From Solen grandis (lineage: Eukaryota > Mollusca > Bivalvia > Adapedonta > Solenidae), in the NCBI GenBank assembly GCA_021229015.1, contig CM037783.1:2882725-2946724 (forward strand): DNA of 64,000 nt, written 5' to 3'. Positions 35,001-46,300 of the stretch are shown piece by piece. Within the stretch, counting starts at the first letter, position 1, and every line of letters begins with the position of its first letter. Below the pieces are notes generated by a model that was given only the letters and a program-made list of their open reading frames with translations, made no database searches and was not told the DNA's origin. The translations under genes and the position numbers were made by a program.

Positions 35001-38000
35001 AATAAATGTGATTTTATAGTAATTGTAAAACAAATTAAGAACTAGATCTTAACTTGTTATTCTTTCTTTTACTCAACAATTAAAGATTTATTATAAAATT
35101 CACACATTGTGAAAACACATACTTTTCCATTTTTCGGTATGGATTTTTTCATAATTCTTGCCACATTTGCAATGGGTAAAAATCTATCCTGCAAAAGAAA
35201 AAAAAGATAATAATAATAATTATCAACAATTAACTTAGTAGGAAACTATATATGAAACTTGAATATTAAGAAAGAAAGTTTATTTGTTTGCATCCACAGG
35301 TAATATAATGAAACAAACTATTTGAAAAAGAGTGCCACCTAATATTCATGGAAATAGGAAAATTGCTCTTTAACACTTTATTTCATGGACTCATTTTGGC
35401 GCATAAGTCAAAATAGCAGATGCAGATCTCAGGGCCTCCTCTGTTTGCTCATACAATATTTAAGCTCATACTCTACACAGTCTACACAGGAAAATAAAAA
35501 AACTATTGTTTCATACACTATTGAAAGTTAAGTCAATGAATATTCATCAAGTCATAAAATTTGTACAAGAATATTCATGAAGTAAAGGTTTAACATGCCT
35601 AGGGCTTATGAAAATAGTTGAAAATCTTGCAAAAATATCCCTTACACAAGGCCATAATTAAATATTTATAAATATCCCTTACACTTGGCCATAATTAAAT
35701 ATTTATAAATATCCCTTACACAAGGCCATAATTAAATGTATATAAATATCCCTTACACAAGGCCATAATTAAATATTTATAAACATCCCTTACACAAGGC
35801 CATAATTAAATGTATATAAATATCCCTTACACAAGGCCATAATTAATATTTATAAACATCCCTTACACAAGGCCATAATTAAAAAATTTAAACCCAAAAA
35901 ACCCTTACACAAGGCCATAATTAAATATTTATAAACATCCCTTACACAAGGCCATAATTAAATATTTATAAACATCCCTTACACAAGGCCATAATTAAAT
36001 TTATAAACATCCCTTACACAAGGCCATAATTCAATATTTATAAACATCCCTTACACAAGGCCATAATTCAATATTTATAAACATCCCACCTGTTCTCGGA
36101 GCGGTTCATTGTCCTTTGGAGCATCTTCATTATCTCCAGATTCTAAATGTTCTTCTCCATCCTGCCCTGTTAAGGATAAGAAAAAATACAAAATGTTAAT
36201 ACAAAAGCATAACAAAACAGTCACTGAATCCACCAGCAAGCCTATCATTATATTCATTTCTGAATTTTAAACCCATAAAAACAGATTTAACTTTTGTAAT
36301 CTTACTCAATCTCAAGACTGACAACTTCGAGTTCCTCTTCATGGCAGTTGACCATTAGGTTTGTTATTTACAAAAATAAGTTAACCCTTTCCCTCATATA
36401 GACTCATTTTGACGCACTCAATAGGTACCACATAAAGCCTGATCTGCAGAAAACCACAGTTAAACCTTACCAAATTTAATTATAAAATCCTCATTTCCAG
36501 ACCACTGAGGAGCAGTTCGCATAGGTCTTTTCATGGTGTCCTCTATGAGGGAAAGGGTTAAGCAATGCATAAAACAATCCAAAATAAAAAATAAATGACT
36601 TTTTACAATGAAACCTGATTCTGTCATGGGAGTCCGAGGACACCAAAAGTTGGAAAGGTATCCCAGAATTGACATGCCAGGAGTTCCGTTGGGACTATTA
36701 ATTATCCAATTAAAAGTAAATTGAACAACTACATTTGTTGAAAACTTAATTAATCATATTCATAAAACTTTCTCAATAGTAACCCTCTTTGATGAATCGT
36801 AACTTTTTAACCAATTGCTCTGTGAATAAATTTAGCCATTATATGTCTGAATGACATGGCAGGGACTCCTGATTTTCAAAAGGAACTCCTGGATTTTCAA
36901 AACAGGTGTTCAGTCAGGATACCTGGCTAAAACGCTTGTGTTAAACACTGTTTTTAACAATTGATTCATCTGAAAACTGTGAGTTACATGAGAGTAAAAG
37001 GTCAATCATCTGACACAAAAAACACTTTCTCATAATTTTTTGCAGAATAAAACATCAGATAAAGCAAAAACAGATAAAGCAAAAACAGATAAAGCAAAAA
37101 CAGATAAAGCAAAAAAAGACAAAAAAAATCTCTTAACCATTTCAACTATTGCTGCCCATCTTTTTTTTCTGGACAGTATTCAGTATACTGTATATATATA
37201 TACATTACTCTTATTAAGTCACAGGAATTTATCAATTTGTTTACATGGGATTTAACTTCTGTTTGCACATGCGCAAATTGGTATTGCTGTCGAATGCAAA
37301 GGTGTGATTGAAATAATTTTCAGTAAGCGATAATTTTCTGTATTTGATTGTATGGATATATGAAATATGTGATTTGTTTTAATCTTTTCTTTTAAATTTT
37401 ATATTTATTTTGAAGGCATTATAACACCTGAAATACAAATGACAACCATAGTGTCACCAAAAGATTCTGGACCTAAACAAACACAAAAAGAATAATAAAA
37501 GTTGAGTAGCACCTCTGAAAGTAAATGGCAAACATCAAACTGATCCCAAAAATCAGCAAACCCCATCAGCAAAAGAGAATTCTATAAGCAAAACTTCATG
37601 GTTGACACACCAGGTGAGTATCCAGACAGTGGGGATATAGAAATCACAAATAAGGGAGTGGAAATACAGTTAAAAAATCTGAAACCTCATAAATCTGCAG
37701 GCCCTGATAACATAAAGTCTATAGTACTCAAGGATTGAAGGAACTTGCTTAATTATTTAATGTCTCAGTGGCAACAGGAAATATACCGTATGACTGGCAA
37801 ACTGCATCTGTAACACCAGCATTTAACAAAAGGTCAAAAATACATACCAGCAAATTATAGACCAATTTCCCACACATGTATTTGCTGTAAAATCATGGAA
37901 CATATAATCACTAGTAAGATAATGAAACATGCTGAGTTCCAACAATATACTATACCCCTTCAACACGGCTTTAGGAATAAATGTTCATGTGAAACACAAC

Positions 38001-39828
38001 TGCTTGAATGTATCGACGACCTAACAAAAAACCTTGAAATGGGAAAACAGACGGACCTCCTCATCCTTGATTTCTCAAAAGCTTTTGATAAAGTGTCCTA
38101 CAGCTTATTACTGCACAAACTTTATCAATATGGTATCATAGGAAAGACAAACAATTGGATCAAAGCATTCTTATCAAATAGAACACAAGTAGTATTAGTT
38201 GATGAAGAATCCTCAGACAGAGTCAAAGTAGAATCTGGAATTCCCCAAGGATCTGTATTAGGGCAAATTTAATTTTATTCTACATAAATGACCTACCAGA
38301 ATCGCTTTACTCAACTGTCAGATTATTTGCAGATGACACTGTAGTTTACCTAACTATTGTGTCAGATAATGATTGCCAAAAACTCCAATCAGACTTACAA
38401 AAACTAGCAATGTGGGAAAAAAAAAAAAGAAAATGGAGTTTCATCCTGACAAATGCGGCATAATGACAGTCACAAAGAGGAAAAATCCAATTAAATGGAA
38501 TTATAATCTCCATGGTCATATACTTAAACATGAAACATCTACAAAATATCTTGGATGTACTATCACTAGAGATTTAGACTGGATCAAACATATCCAAAAC
38601 ATAACAAGCAAAGACAGTCTAAACCTGTGCTTCTTGCAACGTAATTTACATATCAATTCTAAAACTATTAAAGAACAAGCATACAAAACCTTAGTCACTC
38701 AGACCCCAGTTAGAATATGCAAAAACTGTTTGGGACCCATACAACGAAAACCAAATTGATAAAATCGAAAAAGTACAAAGAAGAGCCGCAAGATATGTCA
38801 CCAGTCATCATAGAAATCATTCAAGTGTAAGCGGTATGCTACAAGAATTAGGATGGAAAAGCCTCCAATCTAGATGCAAAGAAGCTAGACTTATAATGTT
38901 CTGTAAAACAGTTAACAATATGGTCACAATAAAAAAAGAAAATTATCTCCCAAAAGCCAAATAGAAAATCAAGACACATAAATAATCATGCCTATGCACA
39001 ATCAACTGCCACCAAAGACTGTAGGAAATGGTCATTCTTCATAAACACCATCAGAGACTGGAACAAACTTCCACTGGATATTGTCTCAGCTGAGGGCTCA
39101 AATTTCTTTTTTTTTTCCCCACTTGCAAAAATATGCGAGTGGGATTTATTTCAACAAGCAAATTCCCAGACTTTAGTCTACTCAAATTATCATCTCATTT
39201 AGGCATGTTTAAGAAAATGTTTAAGCCAAAATTTTCACTTGCAAAAAAAAATACTAGTGGTTTAAGATGTAACTAGCAAACTTCATTTTCTACTCACATT
39301 TTGCCAAAATGCAAGTGTTAAGTTTGAGCCCTGACATCACTCACAAATTAAACCCCAAATTCCTGTTTTTATCCTGTTTTTAACCATGCGTGTTTTGCCA
39401 GAATATTCAATATGTTGAATGTGGGCAGTAAACAGAAGAAGTTTGCTTTTAGAGTGACCGATGAAATTTCTTAAGATTTATTATCAAACATGATTGTATC
39501 GCATAATTACAATGTTCTATAAATTCAATGGCTGCAAAGCTACATTATAAGTTAATAAAATCTCTGATAATGTGCATTTCAGATGACTTATAATGATATA
39601 GCACAGCCTTCTACTCTTAAGTTTTACAAGGGCCGCTTCATAATGGCACAATAACATGACCATGAGAAACCCCAATAATACAGTAATTAATATGTGTTCC
39701 AATAAAGGGTTTTAAACGACAGAATATTATGTGGTTGCAAGATTCTTACCCTCCATCTGCCCTCCAGTTCCTGGGAAAAACGTATCTGTTATACTGTTTT
39801 CACTCTGCCCATCTCCACTGCCATCCAT
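29033..39828 (-). CDS. NFYB: Nuclear transcription factor Y subunit beta (CCAAT-binding, histone-fold)
   Basis: Seven coding exons are resolved from splice sites with compatible phases: 39750-39828 (ATG), 36090-36166, 35123-35188, 33116-33183, 31844-31973, 30990-31077 and 29033-29106. Together they give 194 codons before a short terminal exon (candidate at 28757-28768). The histone-fold core is unmistakable: [52 protein letters not shown] and [20 protein letters not shown] are near-identical to vertebrate NF-YB. The acidic N-terminus and the [10 protein letters not shown]-terminal motif also match. Known role: it pairs with NF-YC through the histone fold, then NF-YA joins, and the trimer binds CCAAT boxes in the nucleus. 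A 5' UTR exon probably ends at 40120. Introns hold SINE, piggyBac MITE, LINE and tandem repeats; every exon border is canonical GT-AG. Confidence 0.95.
29580..29732 (-). mobile_element. Family III element
   Basis: In an NF-YB intron. Minus-strand reading: TTGTGTCGCCTGCAGTTAGCAG...GTGACAC stem-loop, a TCCGTCTGTCCGTC microsatellite, GTCATGCTTCAGCAGGTGAC, then a degraded 3' hairpin (CATGTTCCAAAGAACA). Confidence 0.6.
30147..30388 (+). mobile_element. piggyBac-type MITE, copy 4 (in an NF-YB intron)
   Basis: 242 bp, TTAA at both ends. One base of the hairpin stem is changed (CTGCAAG against CTCGCAG). Confidence 0.8.
30429..30560 (-). mobile_element. Family III element, best copy
   Basis: Minus-strand reading: TTTGTGTCACCTGCTGTAAG...AGGTGACAC, a complete stem-loop; then a CTGTCTCTCTGTCTGTCC microsatellite; GCTTCAGCAGGTGACACAT, repeating the terminal sequence in inverted order; the hairpin GTGTTCCAAAGAACAC; and TCTTGT. 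No tandem core. It defines the family. Confidence 0.65.
32366..32590 (+). mobile_element. tRNA-derived SINE lacking its 5' head (in an NF-YB intron)
   Basis: Begins within the head (GCTGACTTTAACACTCACTC), has the B box (GGTTTGAATCCC) and the full body (CCTTCCAGCTGGCTTGCAG, CTCTTCCTCCACCTG, ATATGACTGAAATACTGTCG). 5' truncation is typical of retroposition. Confidence 0.7.
33480..34779 (-). mobile_element. Family I element, complete, seven core units of about 163 bp
   Basis: Minus-strand reading: AGCTCACCTGAGCACGTGTG...GAGCTTTT, then (CCGT) microsatellite at 34690-34730, then a tandem core, ending CAGGTGAGCGACCAAGGGCCATCTTGGCCC and TCTTGTTT. Core units carry AAAAGGGGCATAACTCCTGA and GTTTGAAGATGATTGCT at about 163-bp spacing. 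It lies in an NF-YB intron between exons 33116-33183 and 35123-35188. Confidence 0.75.
35634..36089. repeat. 37-bp tandem array running up to an NF-YB splice donor
   Basis: About 12 units of ATCCCTTACACAAGGCCATAA plus TTAAATATTTATAAAC. The last partial unit ends with ATTTATAAACATCCCAC, which on the minus strand is the 5' splice site GTGGGATGTTTATAAAT of the exon at 36090-36166. The intron therefore begins within repeat sequence. Confidence 0.8.
36381..36561 (+). mobile_element. piggyBac-type MITE, copy 5, hairpin deleted
   Basis: 181 bp, TTAA at both ends and intact termini, but the 61-bp central hairpin is missing (junction GAGGAGCAG|TTCGCATAGG). Confidence 0.8.
37047..37118 (+). repeat. 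15-bp minisatellite
   Basis: Four to five units of AAAACAGATAAAGCA, translating as a KTDKA repeat. The frame shows no other coding evidence. Confidence 0.75.
37590..39110 (+). pseudogene. Broken non-LTR retrotransposon (LINE) reverse transcriptase
   Basis: Reverse-transcriptase motifs occur in order on the plus strand: a region with [11 protein letters not shown], then [20 protein letters not shown] (about 38057-38115), GIPQGSVLG (about 38237-38265) and [12 protein letters not shown] (about 38320-38355), followed by a thumb-like region with TKYLGCTI. The frame is broken by a stop after KSIVLKD (about 37735), a shift after GIPQGSVLG, a shift in the poly-A stretch near 38411 and stops beyond 38756. 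The endonuclease half is missing. The motif style suggests the Jockey/CR1 group. It lies in an NF-YB intron, antisense to that gene. Confidence 0.85.
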
Positions 39829-40119
39829 ACCTGAAAAATAAGAGTTAAGTAAGTACCAGGGAAAGTGTAACAAACTCACCTTCACATCGTGCTCTTAGAG
39901 CATATTCAACCTACATATCACAAAAGCAACCCAACAAGTGTACAGGAACTTTACATAGATCTACAACCTTAAGATGCAAACGATGACATCAAATGTCACT
40001 TCATTAAATTAAAAAATAAATAATCACGACTCTTGTAGAAATTAAATCGGTCACATACATATTTCGGTAAACTTTTCAATATGCCTTGTTCATAAACTCA
40101 TAAATGCATACGAACTTAC

Positions 40120-40300
40120 ACTGATACTAACTGCTGTGTAAACTGAAGGAGTAAAGCGGCAAAAAATAAGCCGGAAATTATTTTGGGAAAATTATCGGGG
40201 ATGACCCAGACATTTTCTTTGTTCATCAGCCTCATTTTTTTACTCCTTTGGTTCAAAAAGCAAACTACGTGTCTTTTAAATGACCGAAGGATCAAAAATC
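40120..40300 (-). promoter_or_regulatory. Candidate NF-YB 5' UTR exon and promoter side
   Basis: On the minus strand AGTTAGTATCAGT is followed by GTAAGTTC, a good donor, about 290 bp before the coding start exon. No ATG-initiated reading frame is required here. The transcription start is unknown. Upstream (to about 40500) the DNA is richer in CG than the surroundings. Confidence 0.35.
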
Positions 40301-40354
40301 ACGTGTATCATGCGGTCATATAAAAACATAAACAAACCTAATCAAACTTGAGGA

Positions 40355-40359
40355 ATTGG
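40355..40359 (-). promoter_or_regulatory. CCAAT box upstream of NF-YB
   Basis: The plus strand reads GAATTGGTTGG, so the minus strand has CCAACCAATTC. A second CCAAT (plus strand) is at 40478-40482. CCAAT is the NF-Y target, so autoregulation is possible; the pentamer alone is weak evidence. Confidence 0.3.
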
Positions 40360-41099
40360 TTGGTCAACGATCGAAATATTTAACCAGTGAAAATTGAGGG
40401 ATCTTCAGCCATTCAGAGACGACGTAATGGCGTATAAATGTTCCCGGCTGTTAAGCGCGGATGTGTAAAGCTGGGAACCAATTCTACCTTCGGCTACGTT
40501 CGTTAGGCGAAGATGACCGAATGATGACAAAATTGAACTGGTTTTATATATTACATTAAATTGAATTTTATTGGCATAACTGATGTTTTATTGAGTTATT
40601 TTTATCTTCATTTCAATATCACGGGCCTCTCAGCTGCAGAAGGATATTAATGTAGGCCTATAGATCTCTTGAATCGATGCGCATGCATACTGCATAGACA
40701 TGGTTTCTTAATAGATCTACTATACTGTAGGCCATATAATGTATAGGCCTATATAGAGACCCTGGTATAGATCTACTAAATATTTCATTACAATAGCTTA
40801 TCATTTTTGTCGACAAAGTCATTGTCAGTGTGGCATTGTTAATCATATAGACAAAATATATTTTAACTAAGAATGTATATATTGATTTGTTCTAAATCTT
40901 CTTACCTATATATACTTGCCGGGAAGTAGTGCTATGTTCACCCAAATTTACAAACACGCAATGTTACTAGGAGGTCTGGTCCGATAACTTGCTGTGGCAT
41001 TTAAAAATCATTAAAAATGGTTTCGACCTCCCGATCTAGCTGGAGGGCGTTTTCGCGTGAAAAATAATCAACTTTACAGTCGAGAACAACCAGAAAAAG

Positions 41100-41195
41100 A
41101 GAAAGAGGAAGAAGAAAGAGTGACCAGGTCAGGGATCGAACCCACGACCGAGAGTAACTGATTGGTAGTAACCATTGGACCGCGGTGAAGCATGG
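41100..41195 (-). mobile_element. tRNA-like SINE head, not a functional tRNA
   Basis: Minus strand has an A-box-like GCGGTCCAATGGTTA and a B box GGGTTCGATCCC. The T-arm and acceptor stems do not pair properly, and the sequence continues as A/G-rich spacer. Confidence 0.45.
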
Positions 41196-41279
41196 AAAAG
41201 ACACTTTAAGCCGCCTGAACCCCCATCCCTTGTAAAAAAGGATTCTTCCTATTCAATCATTGATCCAGAGGAATTTCTT

Positions 41280-41345
41280 CAACAAGAAATATCTTTTGAA
41301 AAAGATATGCGCGGCGTTGGTGGGAATTAAAGTAATAGTAAATTT
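41280..41345 (+). repeat. Short repeat shared with 48900-48962
   Basis: Both contain CAAGAAATATCTTTT, AAAAGATAT or AAAAGATGTTC, GGCGTTG, and ATTAAAGTAAT. The first part is a small inverted repeat. Confidence 0.5.
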
Positions 41346-41578
41346 AGATCGGTTAGATGAAGTACAAATTATCATCTGTGAAGAATTTTGTTATATTATT
41401 CATTTATGGGTTAAATAAAAATACAATACTAATGTTCTGGTATACTCTGTTTAATATATTCTCTCTATACAAAGCAGACACACTGATATAGTTCCAGTTA
41501 GTGATTAGGTATAGCACAATGGGCAGTGTATCTAGATAAACAGGCATCATATTACAAATTTCTTTTTGGGAAGCCAAA

Positions 41579-41821
41579 TTAAGCCTTTCCCTCATAGAAG
41601 ACACCATGAAAAGACCTGATGCGAACAGCATAAAACCAGATCAGCCTGCGAGTAACTCGCAGGCTGATCAGGTTTTATGCTGTTCGCTGCTCCTCAGTGG
41701 TCTGGAAATGAGGACTTTATAATAAAATTTGGTAAGGTTTAACTGTGGTTTTCTGCAGATCAGGCTTTATGTGGTACCTATTGAGTGCGTCAAAATGAGT
41801 CTATATGAGGGAAAGGATTAA
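41579..41821 (-). mobile_element. piggyBac-type MITE, copy 6, reverse orientation
   Basis: 243 bp, TTAA at both ends. Termini have one change each (GCCTTTCCC, GGGAAAGGA). Hairpin intact. Confidence 0.8.
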
Positions 41822-41921
41822 GCATATTGGTGGACCACTCAGCTTCCACCACGTTATTCAATAATATTGTAATAATTGAGAAACTTATTGTATTGAAGCG
41901 TACAATAACCGACTTTTAGTC

Positions 41922-41941
41922 TTAACCCTTTCCCTCATATA
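41922..41941 (+). mobile_element. Orphan left end of the piggyBac-type MITE
   Basis: TTAACCCTTTCCCTCATATA only; the rest of the element is absent or replaced by an AT-rich fold-back sequence. Confidence 0.5.
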
Positions 41942-42014
41942 CAAATTGTATGCGGTGCTTACTCTTCGCATTTTATAGACTTGTTGAAATCAGAAGGCAA
42001 ATGGTGCCTTCTGA

Positions 42015-42345
42015 AGATATATTTCAGAACCAATGAGTCATTTTTATACTGCAATACAACTATGGCGTGTGGAGTGTAGCAAAATTGTATAAAAAATTTT
42101 TAAAAAAAAAAAAAAAATGGATTAGAAAAAATAATTATGAAAAATAAATATGGACTAAAAACATAATTATGAAAAATAAATATGGACTAAAAAAATAATT
42201 ATTAACTAAAAATATATATATGGACTAAAAATTATATATAAATACATAAATATATTTTATTGAACAAATTTTGCAACACTCCATACGCCATATACAACAT
42301 GTAATTTTTTCTTCATTGTACGCATTGGTGTATCTGAAATGCACA
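42015..42345. repeat. AT-rich fold-back repeat
   Basis: The left arm CTATGGCGTGTGGAGTGT (42060s) and the right arm ACACTCCATACGCCATA (about 42272-42290) are inverted repeats, extended outward by TTTCAGA...CCAATG. The loop has tandem ATGGACTAAAAA units. Confidence 0.5.
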
Positions 42346-43331
42346 TGTTGTTTGGGAATGGCCTTAACCTAAGTTGAGAGAACTTGTGCTAGACCCATTT
42401 ATCATTTATATATTTAAACCATGTTGATGATATGTGTGTACTTGTAAATATTTTGACAATAAAATATGTTTAAACTAAACTAAATGCACATGCAGACGCT
42501 CGGCGCACTCCACCCTTTTCATCTATACAAACGTTATAAGGACATATGTAGAAGAGAATGCGCACGCATGTTGTGTCATCGGTTTATTTATATCCGGCTT
42601 TTGTTTAGGTCACTTAGTTTGGATGTTTTAAGGTCAATACTTCATGTACTGTATAATACACGCTGTCAGGTCAAAAATAAAAACAACAACTACTAAACCG
42701 CCATTGCGACATTCATTTTTAGGAAGAAATAAATTTTATTATTTACAGTCACGCCTTTCTTAAACAGTTAGTAAAAGGATAAAAAAAAATACCATTTACT
42801 GCAGGTGACTGCTAAAGGGAGGCTAAATGGGCATTTAAACATGGCCGTTTAAAACCAGTCTGACTGCCTAATGCAAGTGGCTTGTAACACAGGTTCAACT
42901 GTCTGGGGACTTAATGAACGAAGCATTAAGAACGCATTTTTTTTTAGATATTTATATTTGTCTACTTACATGATTCTCCACCCATCACTTAGTTTCCGCT
43001 TTTGTTATTGAAACAATTGTTTATCTGTTTCCTAAACACAAACACAAGAAATATGATATAGCAGGCTACAAGTATATAGATCGATGTAAACGAGGAAGAG
43101 GACATTAAACCCGTACGTTTATTGACACTTAAGCATTTATTACAATTAAAACTGTTATCTATGTATAGATTTAAAATCATTTAATGTCATGCAAATAAAC
43201 CTTGTATGAAGTGAATAATGACTAACATGTCTATATTTGACATGCTTTTGATATATACAAAATCATTACTTGGTCACGATTTTTTACCAACTTCATCAGG
43301 TACTCGACTATATTTAACAATGACCCGGATG

Positions 43332-46300
43332 TCATGCATGCAAATGTCTGTTTACGAGCATAAGAACTTTGTAGCGCAAATGCTTGATCCCTGTATTTAG
43401 TTTCCGCATCACATCTACATACTGGTTCCTCCAGATAGGACGCAGAGCCCGGTTCAAGTCGTCGTCATCACGTGATGGCATTTCGCTCATTTGATTGATA
43501 GGATATGGAAAGTAACCCGATTCCATATCGGAATCCTGAAATACTTGGACTTGATAAGAAACGGTCTGATACAGTAACTTCACCGCATTGTGTATGTCAT
43601 GTTTGATTGTTCTTTGGTTTTGCCTCATAGTTCGTGCTAAGTTCTTGAAGAAAAGCTTATCATAGATGTTGAAGCCGCTTCCTGGAATAAAGGCAATACA
43701 TGAAAAATTAAAACCAGCTTCCCAGTCCTAACTCATTAAAATAAACTGTGTACGAAATTAGAAACAACAGTTATAAAGTTATTGAAATATGTGTAAATGT
43801 GAATACTTACAAATTTAGCCTTTAAATATTTGAATATTAATTCACAATTGCCGTTTCATTACCTGTATATGTAAACTGTGGAAGTGGACATCCTGTTTTT
43901 TCCCCTATACTTTTCCCGTGAGGATGCTTTTCATTTTTGTCCGCAGTAACCTTCTCTGAATCCCTTTGTCCAGTTCCTTTTGCCGACGTCTCAGTACCGC
44001 TAGAAATTTGACAGTTTCTTGTCCGTCCATTTTCACCATTTTCATATCCATTTACGTCATTTGTAGAGCCTTGGTTGCTATGGTGACCAGATTCCGGACC
44101 AGTGTTTCCATTTCCATGTGGTTGCAGTTGAGGATCTGTTTGAGGTATTGCCGACAAAGAAGACAGACTTTGGTCCTCATACGCATAAGTTGTTGTGTCC
44201 ATTAAGTAGTCAGTAGTCAAATCATAATAATAATCTTCTGTTGGCATAAACGATGTCATACCACTAAAGCCGGTGGTAGATCCATACTTGTCATTCAACA
44301 TTGTTTGCGAAACAGTGGAGAAATCGGAAGGAGGTGTTGAGTCTGTTCCGGTATTCAAACTAGAGCCTGTGTTTGGTGAAACAGTTGATGGGTTTCCATT
44401 GCCTGTTGAAAATTCTGAGTTATCATTTGGTGCACTTGATGTAAATGGTATAACTGACGGCTCGGTTGAGGGGAAATCTGTTGGAAAGTCAGATGTCACG
44501 AAGGATCCAAAGTTGGCAGGAAGGGCAAAAGGTGTTGGTCCATCGGCACAAGTCAGGCAACACGTACTCTTTACATATGTTTCATCGTTTTGAATGCATT
44601 CACGAAGAGAGCATGTCTTTGACCTGTCCCCATATTCACAGTCCGGAATTCCATTTATCTTGACCTTATCGCACGACATGCAACATTTGTATCTTACAGA
44701 CTCGTCATAGCATAGGTATGGTTCTCTATAAACGCGTCCATTGCAGTTCATTCTCGGCTGGTTTCCGAACACGCACGTGTCAAGCCTATCGTCAGCATCT
44801 TCAAAGTGGGAGCACTGGCCGTTTAAGCAGTATTTCTTGTTCCCACATGGGGTACCATCAGCTGGGAGAATATATGCACAGTTGTCTCCCTTACCAGGAA
44901 GCATGCAAGCCAACCCCACGCAAACCTTATCGTAATCGTTGCCGATCTTTACCCTGCATACATCCGATCTTGGGCCAAACACATTCTGACATTGCTCTCT
45001 TTCGCTATAGAGTTTTCCAGGCAGTTGCTCGACCATTTTAGCCAGCTCAGTCGGATATCTTTCAGATAAGCTTTTCTCATCCAGGCAGTTTAGGCCAACT
45101 TCATTTAAGCTGTCTATATATTCTTTGAAATACAATTCTGAACATGATGAAAACTTCCACCTATTTTCTGGAAAAGATTTGATAGGGAGTTTTAGTTTTG
45201 GAGCCATGACGTAATTAAAGAACTCAAGACAGTCATTGTTGTCCATGTCGTCGCGGACCCCCAGACTTCTTGATATTTGTTGGGTAGCAAAGACAACAGT
45301 CCGAAAATCAAAAGAGTCTTCGATGATAGAGGAGTTGGAAATATTGCGACACATTGAAGAGGCGAATGCTAATCCAGTGTTCCCGGGACTTCCAGCGTAT
45401 GACAAATTTGTCCCAGTGAACAAAATAGCATGGTCATAATTACGTAAATCTGTTTGCTCATCTAGCCATATTTGGAACTTGTCTAGAGCTTCTGAAGAAT
45501 TGACCATTATACGAGAGCTGTCAGGGTCGCTTTCCAAAATGCTTGTTGACGTCCAAAGGGATTCAGCTTCAGTCTTAGCTATGATGATATCAACGAATGC
45601 CATGTCAATCTGATATGGTTGCTTTTCGATGCTTCGAAACCGTAAGTCTATGCCGTTGAAAATGTAGCTGTAATATTGTCTCATTTTTTCTTGTACAAGA
45701 CTATCTTTCATTGGACCATCTCTCACCAATGTGCCCCACCTTACAAAGGCAGCATAATCTACCACCATTAACAATTCTACTGTATATCGCCTAGCTGACC
45801 GCTTGTTTCTCACACTATTTGTCATCCTCCTCTGTCTCACTGTTTCACCAACCTTTCCTCGACTCGCGCTCCAGTCACGAGGTATGTTGCTAGGCAACCC
45901 GATGTAGCCGCCTTGTTGGTCTGGCTTTGATTGACAATTGGATGTCACAACTCGGTGAGAAACTGGCTGCCCGTCACGATCGAGATGGGAAGATTCCCAC
46001 AGCGGTTCGATCGTTAAACCCAATTCACCTAAACAAAATGTCCCGTTCACGGCAAATGACCGATTTCGTAACCGGACCACCCTCAATGTCGTTCTTGAAA
46101 TCAATTCTGTGTACAACATCCCTTCGGAAGCATTACTTATCTCCCCTGGAATACTATTTGACTTGGAAAGACTGTGCAGTTTTTGCATCCCGATGGTGGT
46201 GGCCGTTGATAGAAACGAGTTTTTTGTCTTTACAAGAAAGGTTATTTCATCTGGGTATACTTGACCATCTGCCGAACTGGTTTCCTTGACAACCTCTAGT

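Noticed and set aside
35634..36089. CRISPR-like regular repeat array
   Set aside because: Units are directly adjacent with no unique spacers; this is a minisatellite in a eukaryotic intron.
41100..41195. Possible tRNA gene (A and B boxes on the minus strand)
   Set aside because: The T-arm and acceptor stem do not pair, and the context is SINE-like.
44080..44100. X-box-like sequence GTTGCTATGGTGAC
   Set aside because: It is within the coding exon of the ADAM-like gene, is imperfect, and is isolated.
44273..46289. Several plus-strand open frames of 60-120 codons opposite the ADAM-like gene
   Set aside because: Shadows of the 815-codon minus-strand exon; no independent domain or start context.
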